A stretch of DNA of 64,000 nucleotides from JACDHG01 sp963811585 (GCA_963811585.1 CAWERR010000006.1:744001-808000), one strand, 5' to 3'. Shown: positions 17,681-26,924, counted from the first letter of the stretch. Numbers and translations are program-made. Notes: generated by a model not told the origin, from the letters alone.

Positions 17681-18463
17681 TCACAGATGTGCGGCATCGA
17701 GGAGAGCGTCGAGCTCTTCGGCGAGGTGGCCGTTGGAGTATCTGAGCGGCCGGTCGAGACGACATCCGCCTGCTCCGTCGCTGACATGTCCGCCGGCCTC
17801 CTGCACGATGACGACGTACGGCGCGTGGTCCCACACCCCGCCGATCAAATGGACGTGACCGTCGATGCGCCCCTCGACCAGGTCGAGGATGTTGTCGGCC
17901 TCCCTGTCGACGACCCGGGTCGCGCCCGCCAAGGCCCGTCGCGTCGGCTCACCTGCGGGTCCAGGCGTCCAGCACCCCACGGCCGCGGCCGCCAGCTGCG
18001 CGGTCGACGAGACCGCGACCGGGAAGTCCCTGCCCGAGACCTCGTCACGTCGGAACGCACCATGACCCGCCGCCGCGTACCACCGGGTCCGCGCCACCGG
18101 CCGCGTGACTACACCCAGCACAACCCTGCCGTCGATCTCGAAGGCGATGTGTGTGCCCCAGTGCGGCTGCTGACGGATGAAGTTGAACGTGCCGTCGATC
18201 GGATCGAGAATCCACCGACGCGACGCATCGCCGTGTGCCCCGGACTCCTCGCTGAGAATGCTGTCGCCGGGACGCTGACGCTGGATCTCCTCGATCAGTG
18301 CAGCCTCGGTGGCCAGGTCCGCCTCACTGACCGGTGTGCCGTCGGCCTTAGTCTCCTCGACCACACCACGGGCGAAGTATGGCAGAGCGACACCCGAAGC
18401 GATGTCAGCCAGGCGGTGGGCAAGCCGCAGGTCGTCTGCGAGGGCGGGTGCGTCCGTTGCCAT
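17681..18463 (-). CDS. Inositol-monophosphatase-family phosphatase (HisN-like histidinol-phosphatase)
   Basis: 260 aa, Mg-dependent phosphatase fold. Motifs in order: SILSEESG with the metal Glu at 72-73, WILDPIDGTFNF (84-95) with D87 and D90, and GGVWDHAPYV (about 208-217) with the last metal Asp. The pattern fits actinobacterial HisN, the last-but-one step of histidine synthesis, but general inositol or fructose-bisphosphatase activity cannot be excluded. No his genes are near. ATG 18463; downstream is the Nif3 gene across an 86-bp gap carrying the GGTCGAGCTTGTCGAG repeat. Confidence 0.85.
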   Translation of the reverse strand: MATDAPALADDLRLAHRLADIASGVALPYFARGVVEETKADGTPVSEADLATEAALIEEIQRQRPGDSILSEESGAHGDASRRWILDPIDGTFNFIRQQPHWGTHIAFEIDGRVVLGVVTRPVARTRWYAAAGHGAFRRDEVSGRDFPVAVSSTAQLAAAAVGCWTPGPAGEPTRRALAGATRVVDREADNILDLVEGRIDGHVHLIGGVWDHAPYVVIVQEAGGHVSDGAGGCRLDRPLRYSNGHLAEELDALLDAAHL

Positions 18464-18547
18464 GCCCGCGAGTATGCCAATGACGCACGTCGCCGACGGA
18501 CGGAAGTCCCGCGAAAGAGTTGTGAGCGGACGAGCCCTCGACCCTGC

Positions 18548-18982
18548 CTACTTCTCTTTGGTCTCGTCGATAGCCTTCGCCTCGTCGTTTCGGGTCATGT
18601 CGTCGTCCGTTGGACCCGTCACATCAAGGGACTGCTTCTTGACAACCTCAGCCAGTCGACGAGCGGCGTCCCGTTCCGACATGCCTGCGTGCTGCACGTC
18701 GATCAGCAGGAGCTCGATCTCGGTTCGCGCCGTTCGATTGGCTGCTCGTTTGTGTCCAAAGCGAATCTGACTGGTGAGGGTCGCAACGACTGCGCCGATA
18801 ATCCCGAGCACCAGCGCGGCGTTCTCCAGGCTTTCACTGCTGCCGAACTTAGGCAGGGCACCGGCGACGGCGCTTGACGTCGCGATCACGATCGTTGAGA
18901 AGTACAGCAGGAAGCTCCATGCCTTCGAACCCTTGTCAAACTTGGCTCGGTACTCCATCAGCATTTTCTTGAGCTCTTCCAT
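18548..18982 (-). CDS. Small two-helix membrane protein (SLATT/DUF4231-like)
   Basis: 144 aa from ATG 18982 (AGGTGG before it; a GTG at 18991 is the alternative). Two membrane helices at about 20-42 (WSFLLYFSTIVIATSSAVAGAL) and 53-71 (AALVLGIIGAVVATLTSQI), then a helical soluble tail starting RFGHKRAANRTARTEIELLLID and ending in a highly charged, Asp/Glu/Lys-rich stretch. The hairpin plus R/A-rich helix resembles SLATT or DUF4231 proteins, which are membrane parts of some conflict systems, but no partner nuclease or NTPase is adjacent. That assignment is tentative. Confidence 0.65.
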   Translation of the reverse strand: MEELKKMLMEYRAKFDKGSKAWSFLLYFSTIVIATSSAVAGALPKFGSSESLENAALVLGIIGAVVATLTSQIRFGHKRAANRTARTEIELLLIDVQHAGMSERDAARRLAEVVKKQSLDVTGPTDDDMTRNDEAKAIDETKEK

Positions 18983-19103
18983 CCGGCCCACCTTCGACTC
19001 AATCTGCTGAGGGCTTTACGTTAGTGGATACGGGCCGGGCCGACGTGTGCGTCGACGAGGCCGCTGCGGATTCCACACAACAACCCCCTGAGGAGACACA
19101 ACC

Positions 19104-20405
19104 ATGGCCCGGATCAAGCTCGCCTACCTTGGCGGCGGCTCGACTCGCGCTGCCGGGACGATGGCGTCGTTCGTCGACCACGGCGATCAGTTCAGCGGAT
19201 CTGAGGTGGTCCTCATCGACTTGGACGCCGACCGGCTGGCGCTCATCAAGCAGCTCGCCGAGCGAATGGCGAAGCATTCGGGGCTCGACCTCACCGTGAC
19301 GGCGACCACCGACCGCAAAGCTGGCCTGCGCGACGTCGACGCCGTCTTGTCGAGCTTTCGGCCAGGCGGCTTCGAAGCCCGCGCGCTCGACGAGCGGATC
19401 CCGCTCAAGCACGGTGTGATCGGGCAAGAGACGCAAGGCCCCGGAGGATTCTTCATGGCGCTGCGTTCCATCGCCGTGATGAAGGATGCCGCCGCCGACC
19501 TCGCCGAGGTTGCCCCGAAGGCGCGCATCTTCAACTACACCAACCCGGTCAACATCGTGAGCCAGGCGATGACGTCGTACACAGACATCCCCACCCAGTC
19601 GTTCTGCGAGGGCCCGATCTTCTTTCCGGGCGGGGTCGTCGAGTCGGCGGGGCTCGACCCTGACCTCCTGCAGGCGACGATGGTCGGCATCAATCACAAC
19701 TGCTGGAGCACGGAGCACACGTACGATGGTCAGGACGTCATTCCGCTGCTGCGCGAGGCATATGAAGCGCGACGCAACGACCCAACCGTCCACGAGGATG
19801 CGAATCGACTGGTCAAACTTGCCGTCACGATGGAGTCGCTGCCGTCGTCGTACTTCATGTACTACTACTACCGCGACGAGATGTTGCGTCGGATGCAAGC
19901 CGAGCCCACCACCCGCTCCGAGGACATCATGGCTGCGGTCCCGGGCTACTGGGAGCACTACCACGAGCAGGCCGCATCCGATGCCCCTCTGCTGGACCCG
20001 GCGATGTCGCGGGGTGGGATCCACGAGCTCGAGCTGGCGATCCATGCCATGAACGCCTTCTACAACGACACCGGCGAAGTGCTGCCGGTGAACCTCCCGA
20101 ACACAGGCGGCGCCTTGCCCGGCTTCGACGATGACGTCGTGGTGGAGATAAAGACCCGAGTCGGCGCCGATGGTTTCACGCCGTTGCCACAGAAGCCGTT
20201 GCCGCACGCCGTCCGAGGGCTCGTTCAGGCGCTGGCCGAGCACCAGGTGCTTGCTGCCAAGGCAGCGTGGGAAGGCGACCACCGCGACGGCGTACGCGCC
20301 CTCGCCGCCCACCCGCTGGTGCCGTCGTTGACGGTGGCCGAGGAGCTGTACGTCGAGATGGCCCATGCTCACGCGGCACATCTACCAAGCCGACTCATCC
20401 CCTAG
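19104..20405 (+). CDS. Glycoside hydrolase family 4 (6-phospho-beta-glucosidase / alpha-glucosidase-like)
   Basis: 433 aa. A Rossmann NAD-binding start, AYLGGGSTRAA (7-17), with VLIDLD (37-42) for the cofactor ribose. GH4 signatures: NYTNPVNIV (about 145-153), the metal ligands C168 (SFCEGP) and H198 (GINHNC). GH4 enzymes cleave glycosides by an oxidation-elimination route that needs NAD and Mn. Whether it acts on phosphorylated or free sugars cannot be told. GAGGAGACACAACC precedes ATG 19104. The sugar kinase starts 13 nt after its stop, so the two form an operon for sugar breakdown, with no transporter beside them. Confidence 0.88.
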   Translation: MARIKLAYLGGGSTRAAGTMASFVDHGDQFSGSEVVLIDLDADRLALIKQLAERMAKHSGLDLTVTATTDRKAGLRDVDAVLSSFRPGGFEARALDERIPLKHGVIGQETQGPGGFFMALRSIAVMKDAAADLAEVAPKARIFNYTNPVNIVSQAMTSYTDIPTQSFCEGPIFFPGGVVESAGLDPDLLQATMVGINHNCWSTEHTYDGQDVIPLLREAYEARRNDPTVHEDANRLVKLAVTMESLPSSYFMYYYYRDEMLRRMQAEPTTRSEDIMAAVPGYWEHYHEQAASDAPLLDPAMSRGGIHELELAIHAMNAFYNDTGEVLPVNLPNTGGALPGFDDDVVVEIKTRVGADGFTPLPQKPLPHAVRGLVQALAEHQVLAAKAAWEGDHRDGVRALAAHPLVPSLTVAEELYVEMAHAHAAHLPSRLIP

Positions 20406-20418
20406 GCAGGAGACCACC

Positions 20419-21480
20419 GTGGGACGTCTCTTTCTCGGGGTCGACGGGGGAAACAGCAAGACCGACGCCGTCGTGTGTGACGAGTCCGGGACGATCGCCG
20501 GCTACGGACGTAGCGGCAACGGCGACATCTACGGTGCGCGGACAGAGCAGGCCGCCGTCGACAGCGTCCTCGGCGCGGTTGCCGACGCACTCGATGCGGC
20601 GGGGACTGATCCGGCCGGGCTGGCCGGTTCGGCATTCCGGTTGGCAGGAGTCGACTGGCCGGAGGATCACGCATTCTGGATGACGACCCTGGCCGAACAG
20701 GTTGACGGCCTCCACCACGTGTCGGTCGACAACGACGGCTTCGCGGCGATCCGCTGCGGACAGTTGAGCGGCGTCGGCGTCGGTGTCATGTCGGGCACCG
20801 GTCCGGCCATCTCAGCACGCGGCCCGGGCGGTCCGGCAGGTACGGCCTGGAGTGTCTGCTTCTGGGTCCAGCACCCGCTTGGCGCATCCGGGCTTGTCCA
20901 TGAGGGTCTCCGGGCGGTGTATCGCAGCGAGATCGGCCTCGGCCCGGCGACAACCTTGAAGGACAGCCTGCTTGCTTTCTTCGGGCAGGACTCGGTGGAG
21001 GACATGCTCCACGAGCAGACTCGCAGGGGCGGTCGGTTGTCCGTGCGTTCCTCGGACGCGGCTCGCGAGGTCACCCGGGCGGCGACAGACGGCGACCCGG
21101 TGGCACGAGAGATCGTGACACGGCAGGGCGTCAGCCTTGCGGAGTACGCAAGGGTGGCGGCAGGCAAGGTGGGGTTCGCTCCTGACACCGATGAAGTGCC
21201 GGTGGTGATCGCAGGTTCGGTCCTCGCTGGCGCCGGGTCCCCCGTGACCGAAGCGGTGCTGGGCGCGCTGGAGCAGACGCTCCCGCGCGCTCGCCCAGTG
21301 CAGGCGGCGGTAGCCCCAGTCTTTGGCGCGGCGCTTGACGCCCTTGCCGAGGCCGGAATCGACCTCACCCCCGCGGTTGTCGAGCAGATGAGGGAGACCG
21401 CGCCGCCCGGCGCGGACTCACTGTCGGCCCAGGTGCGGGCAGGACTCGCCGAGGGCGAGCCCAACCCTGCCGACGTCTGA
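20419..21480 (+). CDS. BadF/BcrA-type ATPase, N-acetylglucosamine-kinase-like sugar kinase
   Basis: 353 aa from GTG 20419 with AGGAG 6 nt upstream. The ASKHA fold is shown by FLGVDGGNSKTDAVVCD (phosphate-1, residues 5-21), SVDNDGFAAIRCGQLSGVGVGVMSGTGPAI (connect and phosphate-2, about 110-135), and VVIAGSVLAGAGSPV (adenosine loop). The resemblance is to eukaryotic-type GlcNAc kinase rather than the benzoyl-CoA reductase activator, because no cysteine cluster is present. The GH4 neighbour supports a carbohydrate role. Its stop is 3 nt from that of the convergent FAD oxidase. Confidence 0.85.
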   Translation: MGRLFLGVDGGNSKTDAVVCDESGTIAGYGRSGNGDIYGARTEQAAVDSVLGAVADALDAAGTDPAGLAGSAFRLAGVDWPEDHAFWMTTLAEQVDGLHHVSVDNDGFAAIRCGQLSGVGVGVMSGTGPAISARGPGGPAGTAWSVCFWVQHPLGASGLVHEGLRAVYRSEIGLGPATTLKDSLLAFFGQDSVEDMLHEQTRRGGRLSVRSSDAAREVTRAATDGDPVAREIVTRQGVSLAEYARVAAGKVGFAPDTDEVPVVIAGSVLAGAGSPVTEAVLGALEQTLPRARPVQAAVAPVFGAALDALAEAGIDLTPAVVEQMRETAPPGADSLSAQVRAGLAEGEPNPADV

Positions 21481-21482
21481 GG

Positions 21483-22844
21483 TCAGCCGGTAGCGGGATC
21501 CGCGAACCGCGACGGGCGGATGTTGTGGTTGAGGTGGAAGACGTTGTCGGGGTCGTAGGTGTCCTTGACCTGGGTGAGCCGCGCCAGGTGCTCCGGTGCG
21601 TAGGCGCGTCGCACGCCTGATCTGCCTTCGTCGTCGAGCACGTTGACATACGCTCCGCTGGCAAACTGGTCCAACCGTGCAGCGTACGACCGGGAAGCTG
21701 CAATCCGGGCCGCGTCTTCGTCGGGATCGGTCCATCTGGCCGCCGCGACGAACTCGAACATCGTGTCGCGGTGGCTGAACGCCGTGTCGCCATCAGGAAC
21801 TTCCGCGATCGCACCGCCGTACGCCTGGAGGCTCACTGAAGGCGCCAGCTCGTCTCGGTTGAGCAGGGCCTCGATCGTGGCGTCGCGGAGCTGGCGGAAG
21901 TAGTGGCCTTTCCAGTACCTGCGGATGGCGTGCCCTTCCACCGTGTCCTCGCGGCGCTGCAGATCGACGTACGACGTGTCGGCCAACCGCTCCTCGAGCG
22001 GCGTCCCGAGTGCGCGCAACGACGGGGCCAGTCGCCGGCTCTCCTCGAGATCGCCTACCCACACGTAGCCGACGGTGACCACGCCGTTCGCGATTGAGGC
22101 CATCAACGTGGCCTGACGTGGCGCGCTCGCGTTGAGATCGCGCCACCCGCGAAGAACATCCGCTCCCTCGTCGACGGCGAAGTCGAACTCGGCGGTGAAT
22201 GCCTCGGTGCCGACCGAGTGGAGCCGGAACTCGAACTCCGTCACGACGCCGAAGTTGCCGCCGCCACCGCGGAGCCCCCAGTACAGGTCGGGATGCTCGT
22301 CCGCGCTGGCGCGGAGCACGCGGCCGTCGGCGGTCACAACCTCGAACGAGATCACGTTATCGCAGGAGAGACCGTACTGACGGGCCAGCCAGCCCATCCC
22401 GCCACCGAGCGTCAGGCCGCCCACACCTGTATGCGAAACGTTGCCGGCGGTGGTGGCGAGGCCGTGCTGTTGCGCTGCTCGATCGAGTGCCCCGAGCATC
22501 GCGCCACCTTGCACCCGTGCACGGCGTCCTGGTACGTCGATGCTCACCCCACCCATCGGGGTCAGGTCGATCATCAGACCGCCCTTCGGCACCGCGTGAC
22601 CTGTCACGCTGTGGCCGCCGCAGCGGATCCCGATCTCGAGGTCGAGCTCGCGTCCGAGCCGGATCGCCGACACCACGTCACGCACACTCGCGCAGCGGAC
22701 GATCATCCGCGGATGATGGTCGACCATCGCGTTCCACACCGCGCGCGCGTCGTCGTACCCCTCATCACCGGGCAGCAGTACGCTGCCGTCGATCTCGTCG
22801 GTCAGGTTCGCCTTGGTGTCTGCCGTGATTGAAGGTTGTGTCAT
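21483..22844 (-). CDS. FAD-linked oxidase with BBE domain (paralog of 58859-60232)
   Basis: 453 aa. Berberine-bridge-type fold: N-terminal FAD_binding_4 domain with IRCGGHSVTGHA (H78 is the likely 8-alpha-histidyl FAD attachment), the pyrophosphate region NVSHTGVGGLTLGGGMGWLARQYGLSCDN, and a C-terminal BBE segment (YAPEHLARLTQVKDTYDPDNVFHLNHNI). The second, cysteine attachment of bicovalent enzymes is absent (the position is in NVSHTG), so FAD is probably held by one bond. Substrates in the family are sugars, nicotine derivatives or alkaloids. ATG 22844; no signal peptide, so cytoplasmic. Confidence 0.9.
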   Translation of the reverse strand: MTQPSITADTKANLTDEIDGSVLLPGDEGYDDARAVWNAMVDHHPRMIVRCASVRDVVSAIRLGRELDLEIGIRCGGHSVTGHAVPKGGLMIDLTPMGGVSIDVPGRRARVQGGAMLGALDRAAQQHGLATTAGNVSHTGVGGLTLGGGMGWLARQYGLSCDNVISFEVVTADGRVLRASADEHPDLYWGLRGGGGNFGVVTEFEFRLHSVGTEAFTAEFDFAVDEGADVLRGWRDLNASAPRQATLMASIANGVVTVGYVWVGDLEESRRLAPSLRALGTPLEERLADTSYVDLQRREDTVEGHAIRRYWKGHYFRQLRDATIEALLNRDELAPSVSLQAYGGAIAEVPDGDTAFSHRDTMFEFVAAARWTDPDEDAARIAASRSYAARLDQFASGAYVNVLDDEGRSGVRRAYAPEHLARLTQVKDTYDPDNVFHLNHNIRPSRFADPATG

Positions 22845-22969
22845 GACCTACCCCCTGTTGTGAGCACGTAGGCCACCAGCCAACGCGACCTGGGATAAGT
22901 TCGCCAGGCATTTTCGACGCTCGAGACCGCAGCAACGTCGCGCGTCCGGGTCCACGCTAAGGTGCCTTG

Positions 22970-23545
22970 ATGACGACGCCGGGATCGGGGGCCGTACGCC
23001 ATGCGCGCTCGCTTCTGGTGTCAGCAGTGATCGTGGCCCTTTCGGTGGCGGGCCACCTTGCCGGCGGTGGTCGGTCTCCTCATCCGCTCGCGATAGCACT
23101 CTTGTTGGCTTGCGCCTCGGTGCCCGCTTATGCGTTCGCACGGCGACGCCTGGGCATCGTGACGCTAATCGCATTGCTCGGTGCCGGGCAGTACGCCGTT
23201 CACTACACGCTGGCGGCTTCGCCGATGCGCGCGCCCGGGCACAGCGAGAGCATGCCCACGCACGGCCTCGACAGCTCCCGCGGTGGGCTCGTCATGCTGG
23301 TGGCTCACCTCGTGGCCACGTTTGTGGCAGCTGGCTTGCTGGCTCATGGGGACTCGCTGCTGTGGACCATCTGGCGACTCCTGTCTTCGGCTGTTCGACG
23401 CATCTGGTCTCGCGCGCTACTGCCATTGCTGCGGCCTCGCTCGGTCGTCGCTATCGACTTCGGGACCAACCTGATCTCTCGGATGGCGGGCAACGACGCC
23501 GTACCCCGGGCACCGCCGGTTAGCGCCTGCCCGTTTGCGGGCTAG
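22970..23545 (+). CDS. Four-helix membrane protein next to copper genes
   Basis: 191 aa from ATG 22970. About four hydrophobic stretches (LLVSAVIVALSVAGHLA, LAIALLLACASVPAYAFA, IVTLIALLGAGQYAVHYTLA, LVMLVAHLVATFVAAGLLA). The loop between helices 3 and 4 is short and holds Met and His (HSESMPTHG), possible metal ligands. This type of protein is commonly found beside YcnI and CopC genes in actinobacteria, and the next genes here are exactly these. Its own function is unknown; copper handling is inferred from context. Confidence 0.7.
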   Translation: MTTPGSGAVRHARSLLVSAVIVALSVAGHLAGGGRSPHPLAIALLLACASVPAYAFARRRLGIVTLIALLGAGQYAVHYTLAASPMRAPGHSESMPTHGLDSSRGGLVMLVAHLVATFVAAGLLAHGDSLLWTIWRLLSSAVRRIWSRALLPLLRPRSVVAIDFGTNLISRMAGNDAVPRAPPVSACPFAG

Positions 23546-23668
23546 GACCGCGTCACGCTGGCTTGCGAAGTCGGTGGCTGCGTGTCCGAACCATGCCACC
23601 ACTGACAGTTCTCGGTGACCCTGCTGCGATGACGCACGTCCAGGTCACCATGTCTAGAAAGCTGACGC

Positions 23669-24406
23669 ATGAGATCAACTTCGTTTCGTTCCGTGCTGCG
23701 CCTCGGCGTAGCCAGTTTCACGGTAGGCGGCATCATCCTGTTTGGTGCCGGCGCTGCCTCAGCCCACGTCACAGTTTCCGCGAGTGACACCTCGGCAGGT
23801 GCCTTCACTGTCCTCACCTTCTCCGTTCCGCACGGGTGTGAGGGTTCGGCAACAACCAAGGTCTCGATCCAGATGCCCGAACAGCTCTACGCGGCCACCC
23901 CTACCCGGACCGCCAACTGGGAGGTGAGAAAAGAGACACAGACCCTGGATGAGCCGATCACCGACAGCCACGGCAACGAGATCACTGAGCGGGTTGGTGA
24001 GGTGGTCTACACAGCAACGACGCCTCTGCCCGACGGCTATCGCGACGCCTTCGAGGTTTCTGTGCAGCTCCCTGAGACACCCGGCGAAACGCTTCTGTTC
24101 CCGGTGGTTCAGACGTGTGAGACCGGAGAGACCGCCTGGGTGGAGGTTCCCGAAGAGGGCCAGAGCGAGGACGACCTCGAAGCACCCGCGCCCTCAATCG
24201 AAGTGACAGAGGCGATCGAAAGCGACGCTGAGTCAGACGACGGCGGCTCCGACATCGACGCCGACGCCGCGGCGCAGGCCGGGGAGTCGACTTCCGCGTC
24301 TGGGGATGACGGAGACTCGATGCTCTCCTGGGTCGCGCTCGCAGTCGGCGGGATCGGGCTAGCTACCGGGGGTGTCGCACTGTGGAGAACCCGGCGATCT
24401 GAGTGA
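23669..24406 (+). CDS. YcnI-like copper-associated exported protein
   Basis: 245 aa. Signal peptide with core GVASFTVGGIILFGAGAASA, so the mature protein starts HVTVSASD; the N-terminal His is the copper-brace ligand in this DUF1775 family. Conserved body: VLTFSVPHGCEGSATTKVSIQMPE, ANWEV, GEVVYTATTPLPDGYRDAFEVSVQLP. A long acidic Asp/Glu/Ser linker and a C-terminal membrane helix (WVALAVGGIGLATGGVALW) anchor it to the cell surface. The stop overlaps the GTG of the CopC-CopD gene by 4 nt, showing translational coupling. Probably binds or traffics copper outside the membrane. Confidence 0.88.
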   Translation: MRSTSFRSVLRLGVASFTVGGIILFGAGAASAHVTVSASDTSAGAFTVLTFSVPHGCEGSATTKVSIQMPEQLYAATPTRTANWEVRKETQTLDEPITDSHGNEITERVGEVVYTATTPLPDGYRDAFEVSVQLPETPGETLLFPVVQTCETGETAWVEVPEEGQSEDDLEAPAPSIEVTEAIESDAESDDGGSDIDADAAAQAGESTSASGDDGDSMLSWVALAVGGIGLATGGVALWRTRRSE

Positions 24407-26106
24407 GACACAACGCGCGGTCGGCGTGGTGGGCACCGTGGGTAGCACTCACTGTGCCCACCGGGCTCTTGCTCGCCACCGGGAGCATGCTGCTAGCCGC
24501 TCCGCCGGCCTCCGCACACGCCACCCTTCTGAGCACCAGTCCGAAGCACGATGCCCTAGTTGCTGAGGCGCCACCCGCCGTCACCTTGACGTTCGACGAA
24601 CCGGTCAGGGCATGGAAGACGTCGGTGACCGTCTTCGATCCCGCAGGCCAGCGGCTCGATGTCGATGCCAAGGCATTGAACTCCGAGGTTGTGGCGATAC
24701 TGCCAACGATCACGAGCCGAGGGTCGTTCACCGTCAATTGGCGTGTCATCTCTGCCGATGACCACCCGGTGTCGGGCGGTTTCACGTTCTCGGTCGGGGA
24801 ACGGTCAACTCCGACTGGTGGCGTGTCCGCCACCGACCCAACAACCAGCCTCAACCTCGTGCGCCTGGCGGCCGGCAGCCTCGGATACCTCGGCCTGCTT
24901 GCCGCGGTGGGATTGGCTTTCTTCGAATTAGCAGTGCTGGATAGCACGCGCCGGTCCATGCCGCGACTGCGCCGGACGCTTCGCAAGGTCGGTCACGCTC
25001 TGGTCGCGGTGACGCTCGTTGCCATTGCAGCGGCGATGCCGCTGACGGTTGCGTGGCAGCGGGCCGGCAGCCTGGCAGACCTGACAGTAGGGGAAACCTG
25101 GGCCGACGGATTTCGGTCATATGCCGGCGCCAGCGCCTTGATGGCAGCCCTTGGCCTGGTCACCACATCCTTGTCCGTCGATCGCGCCGCGCAACGACAG
25201 CGGACACGGTGGACGACCATCGGCGCCGCAGGTGCGGCCCTCGCGCTCATATCGCTTCCTTGGGTCGGTCACACGCGGACCTACGGACCGACCTGGCTCG
25301 TCGTCGGCTCCGACCTGGTGCACGTCGCGGCGGCCGCTGTCTGGATCGGGGGCATCCTAGGTCTGGTGCTCACGATGTCGCGGTGGTCAGACGCCTCGGC
25401 AAGCCGAGCAGCTAGCACTGTCGCCCGCTTCTCGAGCATCGCCGGATGGACAGTGACTGCTCTCGCGGTCGCAGGCACAGTACTGGCCTGGCGCATCCTC
25501 GGTTCGATCGAAGGTCTCTGGCGGACGTCATACGGACAGGCGTTGCTCGTCAAACTTTGCCTGGTTGCTGGAGTGCTGGCCATGGCTGCCTGGAACCGTT
25601 ACCGACTGCTTCCGCAGGTCCGCGCAGAACCGCACGATCGGTCCGGGCAACGACGCCTGTCCACGACACTACGGCTGGAGGCGGTGGGCCTGGTAGCCAT
25701 CTTGGCGACGACGAGTGTGCTCGCCACCCAGCCTCCCGGGGCAGTTGAGTCCACTCCCCCGTCCGGCGGTGGCAGCAACACGCGCGCGCACATCGTTGAG
25801 GCGAAACTGGGTGCAGGGGTAGTGCGGGTTCGCATCGACCCACTCACTGTCGGGCGCAACGGTCTCCAGCTGTATCTCCGAGACGCACGAGGCGAGCCCC
25901 TGCGCCCCCTCTCGGTGCCGTCCGTGCGGTTCGCACTCGATAGCAAAGGCCTTGGGCCAATCCCCGCGGTGATGACCCCGGTGGGTCCCGGCCGGTATGA
26001 AGGCACAATCGACCTTGCAGTCACTGGTCACTGGGACATGACAATCTCGGCGCGAACCTCCAAATACAAGTCACCAATCGCCTCGATGACCTTGCATGTC
26101 TCCTAG
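24403..26106 (+). CDS. CopC-CopD fusion, copper import/resistance membrane protein
   Basis: 567 aa. Signal peptide, then CopC: the mature start HATLLSTSP gives the N-terminal His ligand, and DDHPVSGGFTFSVG near 120 is the second conserved copper site. From about 150 to 430 lie 8-9 membrane helices of CopD. The segment GHTRTYGPTWLVVGSDLVHVAAAAVWIGGILGL holds the conserved His residues. A C-terminal periplasmic domain of about 130 residues follows (AKLGAGVVRVRIDPLTVGRNGLQLYLRD), as in actinobacterial fusions. With YcnI it makes a copper uptake/supply unit. GTG 24403 overlaps the YcnI stop. Confidence 0.9.
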   Translation: MRHNARSAWWAPWVALTVPTGLLLATGSMLLAAPPASAHATLLSTSPKHDALVAEAPPAVTLTFDEPVRAWKTSVTVFDPAGQRLDVDAKALNSEVVAILPTITSRGSFTVNWRVISADDHPVSGGFTFSVGERSTPTGGVSATDPTTSLNLVRLAAGSLGYLGLLAAVGLAFFELAVLDSTRRSMPRLRRTLRKVGHALVAVTLVAIAAAMPLTVAWQRAGSLADLTVGETWADGFRSYAGASALMAALGLVTTSLSVDRAAQRQRTRWTTIGAAGAALALISLPWVGHTRTYGPTWLVVGSDLVHVAAAAVWIGGILGLVLTMSRWSDASASRAASTVARFSSIAGWTVTALAVAGTVLAWRILGSIEGLWRTSYGQALLVKLCLVAGVLAMAAWNRYRLLPQVRAEPHDRSGQRRLSTTLRLEAVGLVAILATTSVLATQPPGAVESTPPSGGGSNTRAHIVEAKLGAGVVRVRIDPLTVGRNGLQLYLRDARGEPLRPLSVPSVRFALDSKGLGPIPAVMTPVGPGRYEGTIDLAVTGHWDMTISARTSKYKSPIASMTLHVS

Positions 26107-26119
26107 GCCCGGAGCGGAG

Positions 26120-26887
26120 TCAGTGGCGACGTGGCCGGCGAAAGCGCTCGCCGAGTTTCAGTCCGATAGTGCCGATTTCGGCAGGCGTGAGTCGGCTCTG
26201 ACCGACCTTCATGAGCTTGACCAACTGCGGGAGTGTCGTCACGAAGCAGTTCTGCACCTGGGTAGCACTTGCATTGGGCGAAGTCGCTCCGAACAGGCAG
26301 AACACCTGCTGGACCGGGAGGTCACCGTGCCGGGCTTGCGCAAGACCCTCGGAAACAGACCGAGCCTTGCGGTCGATCTCGGGCAAGACGTCGGTGTAGT
26401 CATCCCCGTCGACGACGAAGCTGTCGATGCCCAGGCGGTGCCGCGCAGCTTGATCCCCTTGAAGGCGCCGCAGAGTTCTCTCTCCTGGGAAGCGCCGCAG
26501 AGACTCCTCCCCTGGGAAGCGCAGACTGCTCCCCTGGACGTCCACGACTTCGATCATCCACACACCGCTGTGGGTGACGGCGAGGATGTCGACGGAACTG
26601 TCGACCTGGCCACTGACGATTCGGCGGTGGTACAGCCAGACGCCATCGGGATACTTCGCTCGGATCGCGGTGGCGACTTCATACTTGGCTTCTGCCTGGT
26701 CGGTGCCGGCGATCCAGCGCGGGTTGTCGCTCAGCACGAAACTCACTCGGTCAGCGTGACGAGCCATGCGACGAGCGGGCGCGTCGATATCGGCCCGCTC
26801 GAACTCGCCCGGCACAGACATGGGCAGGGCTCTCGCATTGGTGCGATGGTGCGCCATAGTGCGCATCGTAGTCTCGTTGAGCCTCAT
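26120..26887 (-). CDS. NERD-like (nuclease-related) domain protein
   Basis: 255 aa from ATG 26887 (GTG 26917 and ATG 26857 are alternatives; no RBS decides). The core SSVDILAVTHSGVWMIEVVDVQG matches the NERD pattern, but the Lys of the usual E/D-x-K is missing, so nuclease activity is doubtful. Just after it sit short repeats, RFPGE..LRRFPGERTLRRLQGD, encoded by near-identical DNA at about 26466-26540. The C-terminal part contains VFCLFGATSP. The gene is divergent from the hydrolase at 26985 and ends 14 nt from the convergent CopC-CopD gene. Confidence 0.65.
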   Translation of the reverse strand: MRLNETTMRTMAHHRTNARALPMSVPGEFERADIDAPARRMARHADRVSFVLSDNPRWIAGTDQAEAKYEVATAIRAKYPDGVWLYHRRIVSGQVDSSVDILAVTHSGVWMIEVVDVQGSSLRFPGEESLRRFPGERTLRRLQGDQAARHRLGIDSFVVDGDDYTDVLPEIDRKARSVSEGLAQARHGDLPVQQVFCLFGATSPNASATQVQNCFVTTLPQLVKLMKVGQSRLTPAEIGTIGLKLGERFRRPRRH

Positions 26888-26918
26888 TTTCGTGACATTG
26901 AGCAACCGAGGGGCCACC

Positions 26919-26924
26919 TATAGT
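26919..26924 (+). promoter_or_regulatory. Candidate -10 box (TATAGT) for the hydrolase gene
   Basis: TATAGT lies 60 nt before the ATG at 26985, with TTGAGC at 26898-26903 as a possible -35. The 15-bp spacing is short, so the pair is only suggestive. Confidence 0.3.

Noticed and set aside
18999..20381. Minus-strand 460-aa frame
   Set aside because: Antisense to the GH4 gene, which has clear metal and NAD motifs.
26096..26923. Plus-strand 275-aa frame
   Set aside because: It is the antisense of the NERD-like gene; no RBS and atypical composition.
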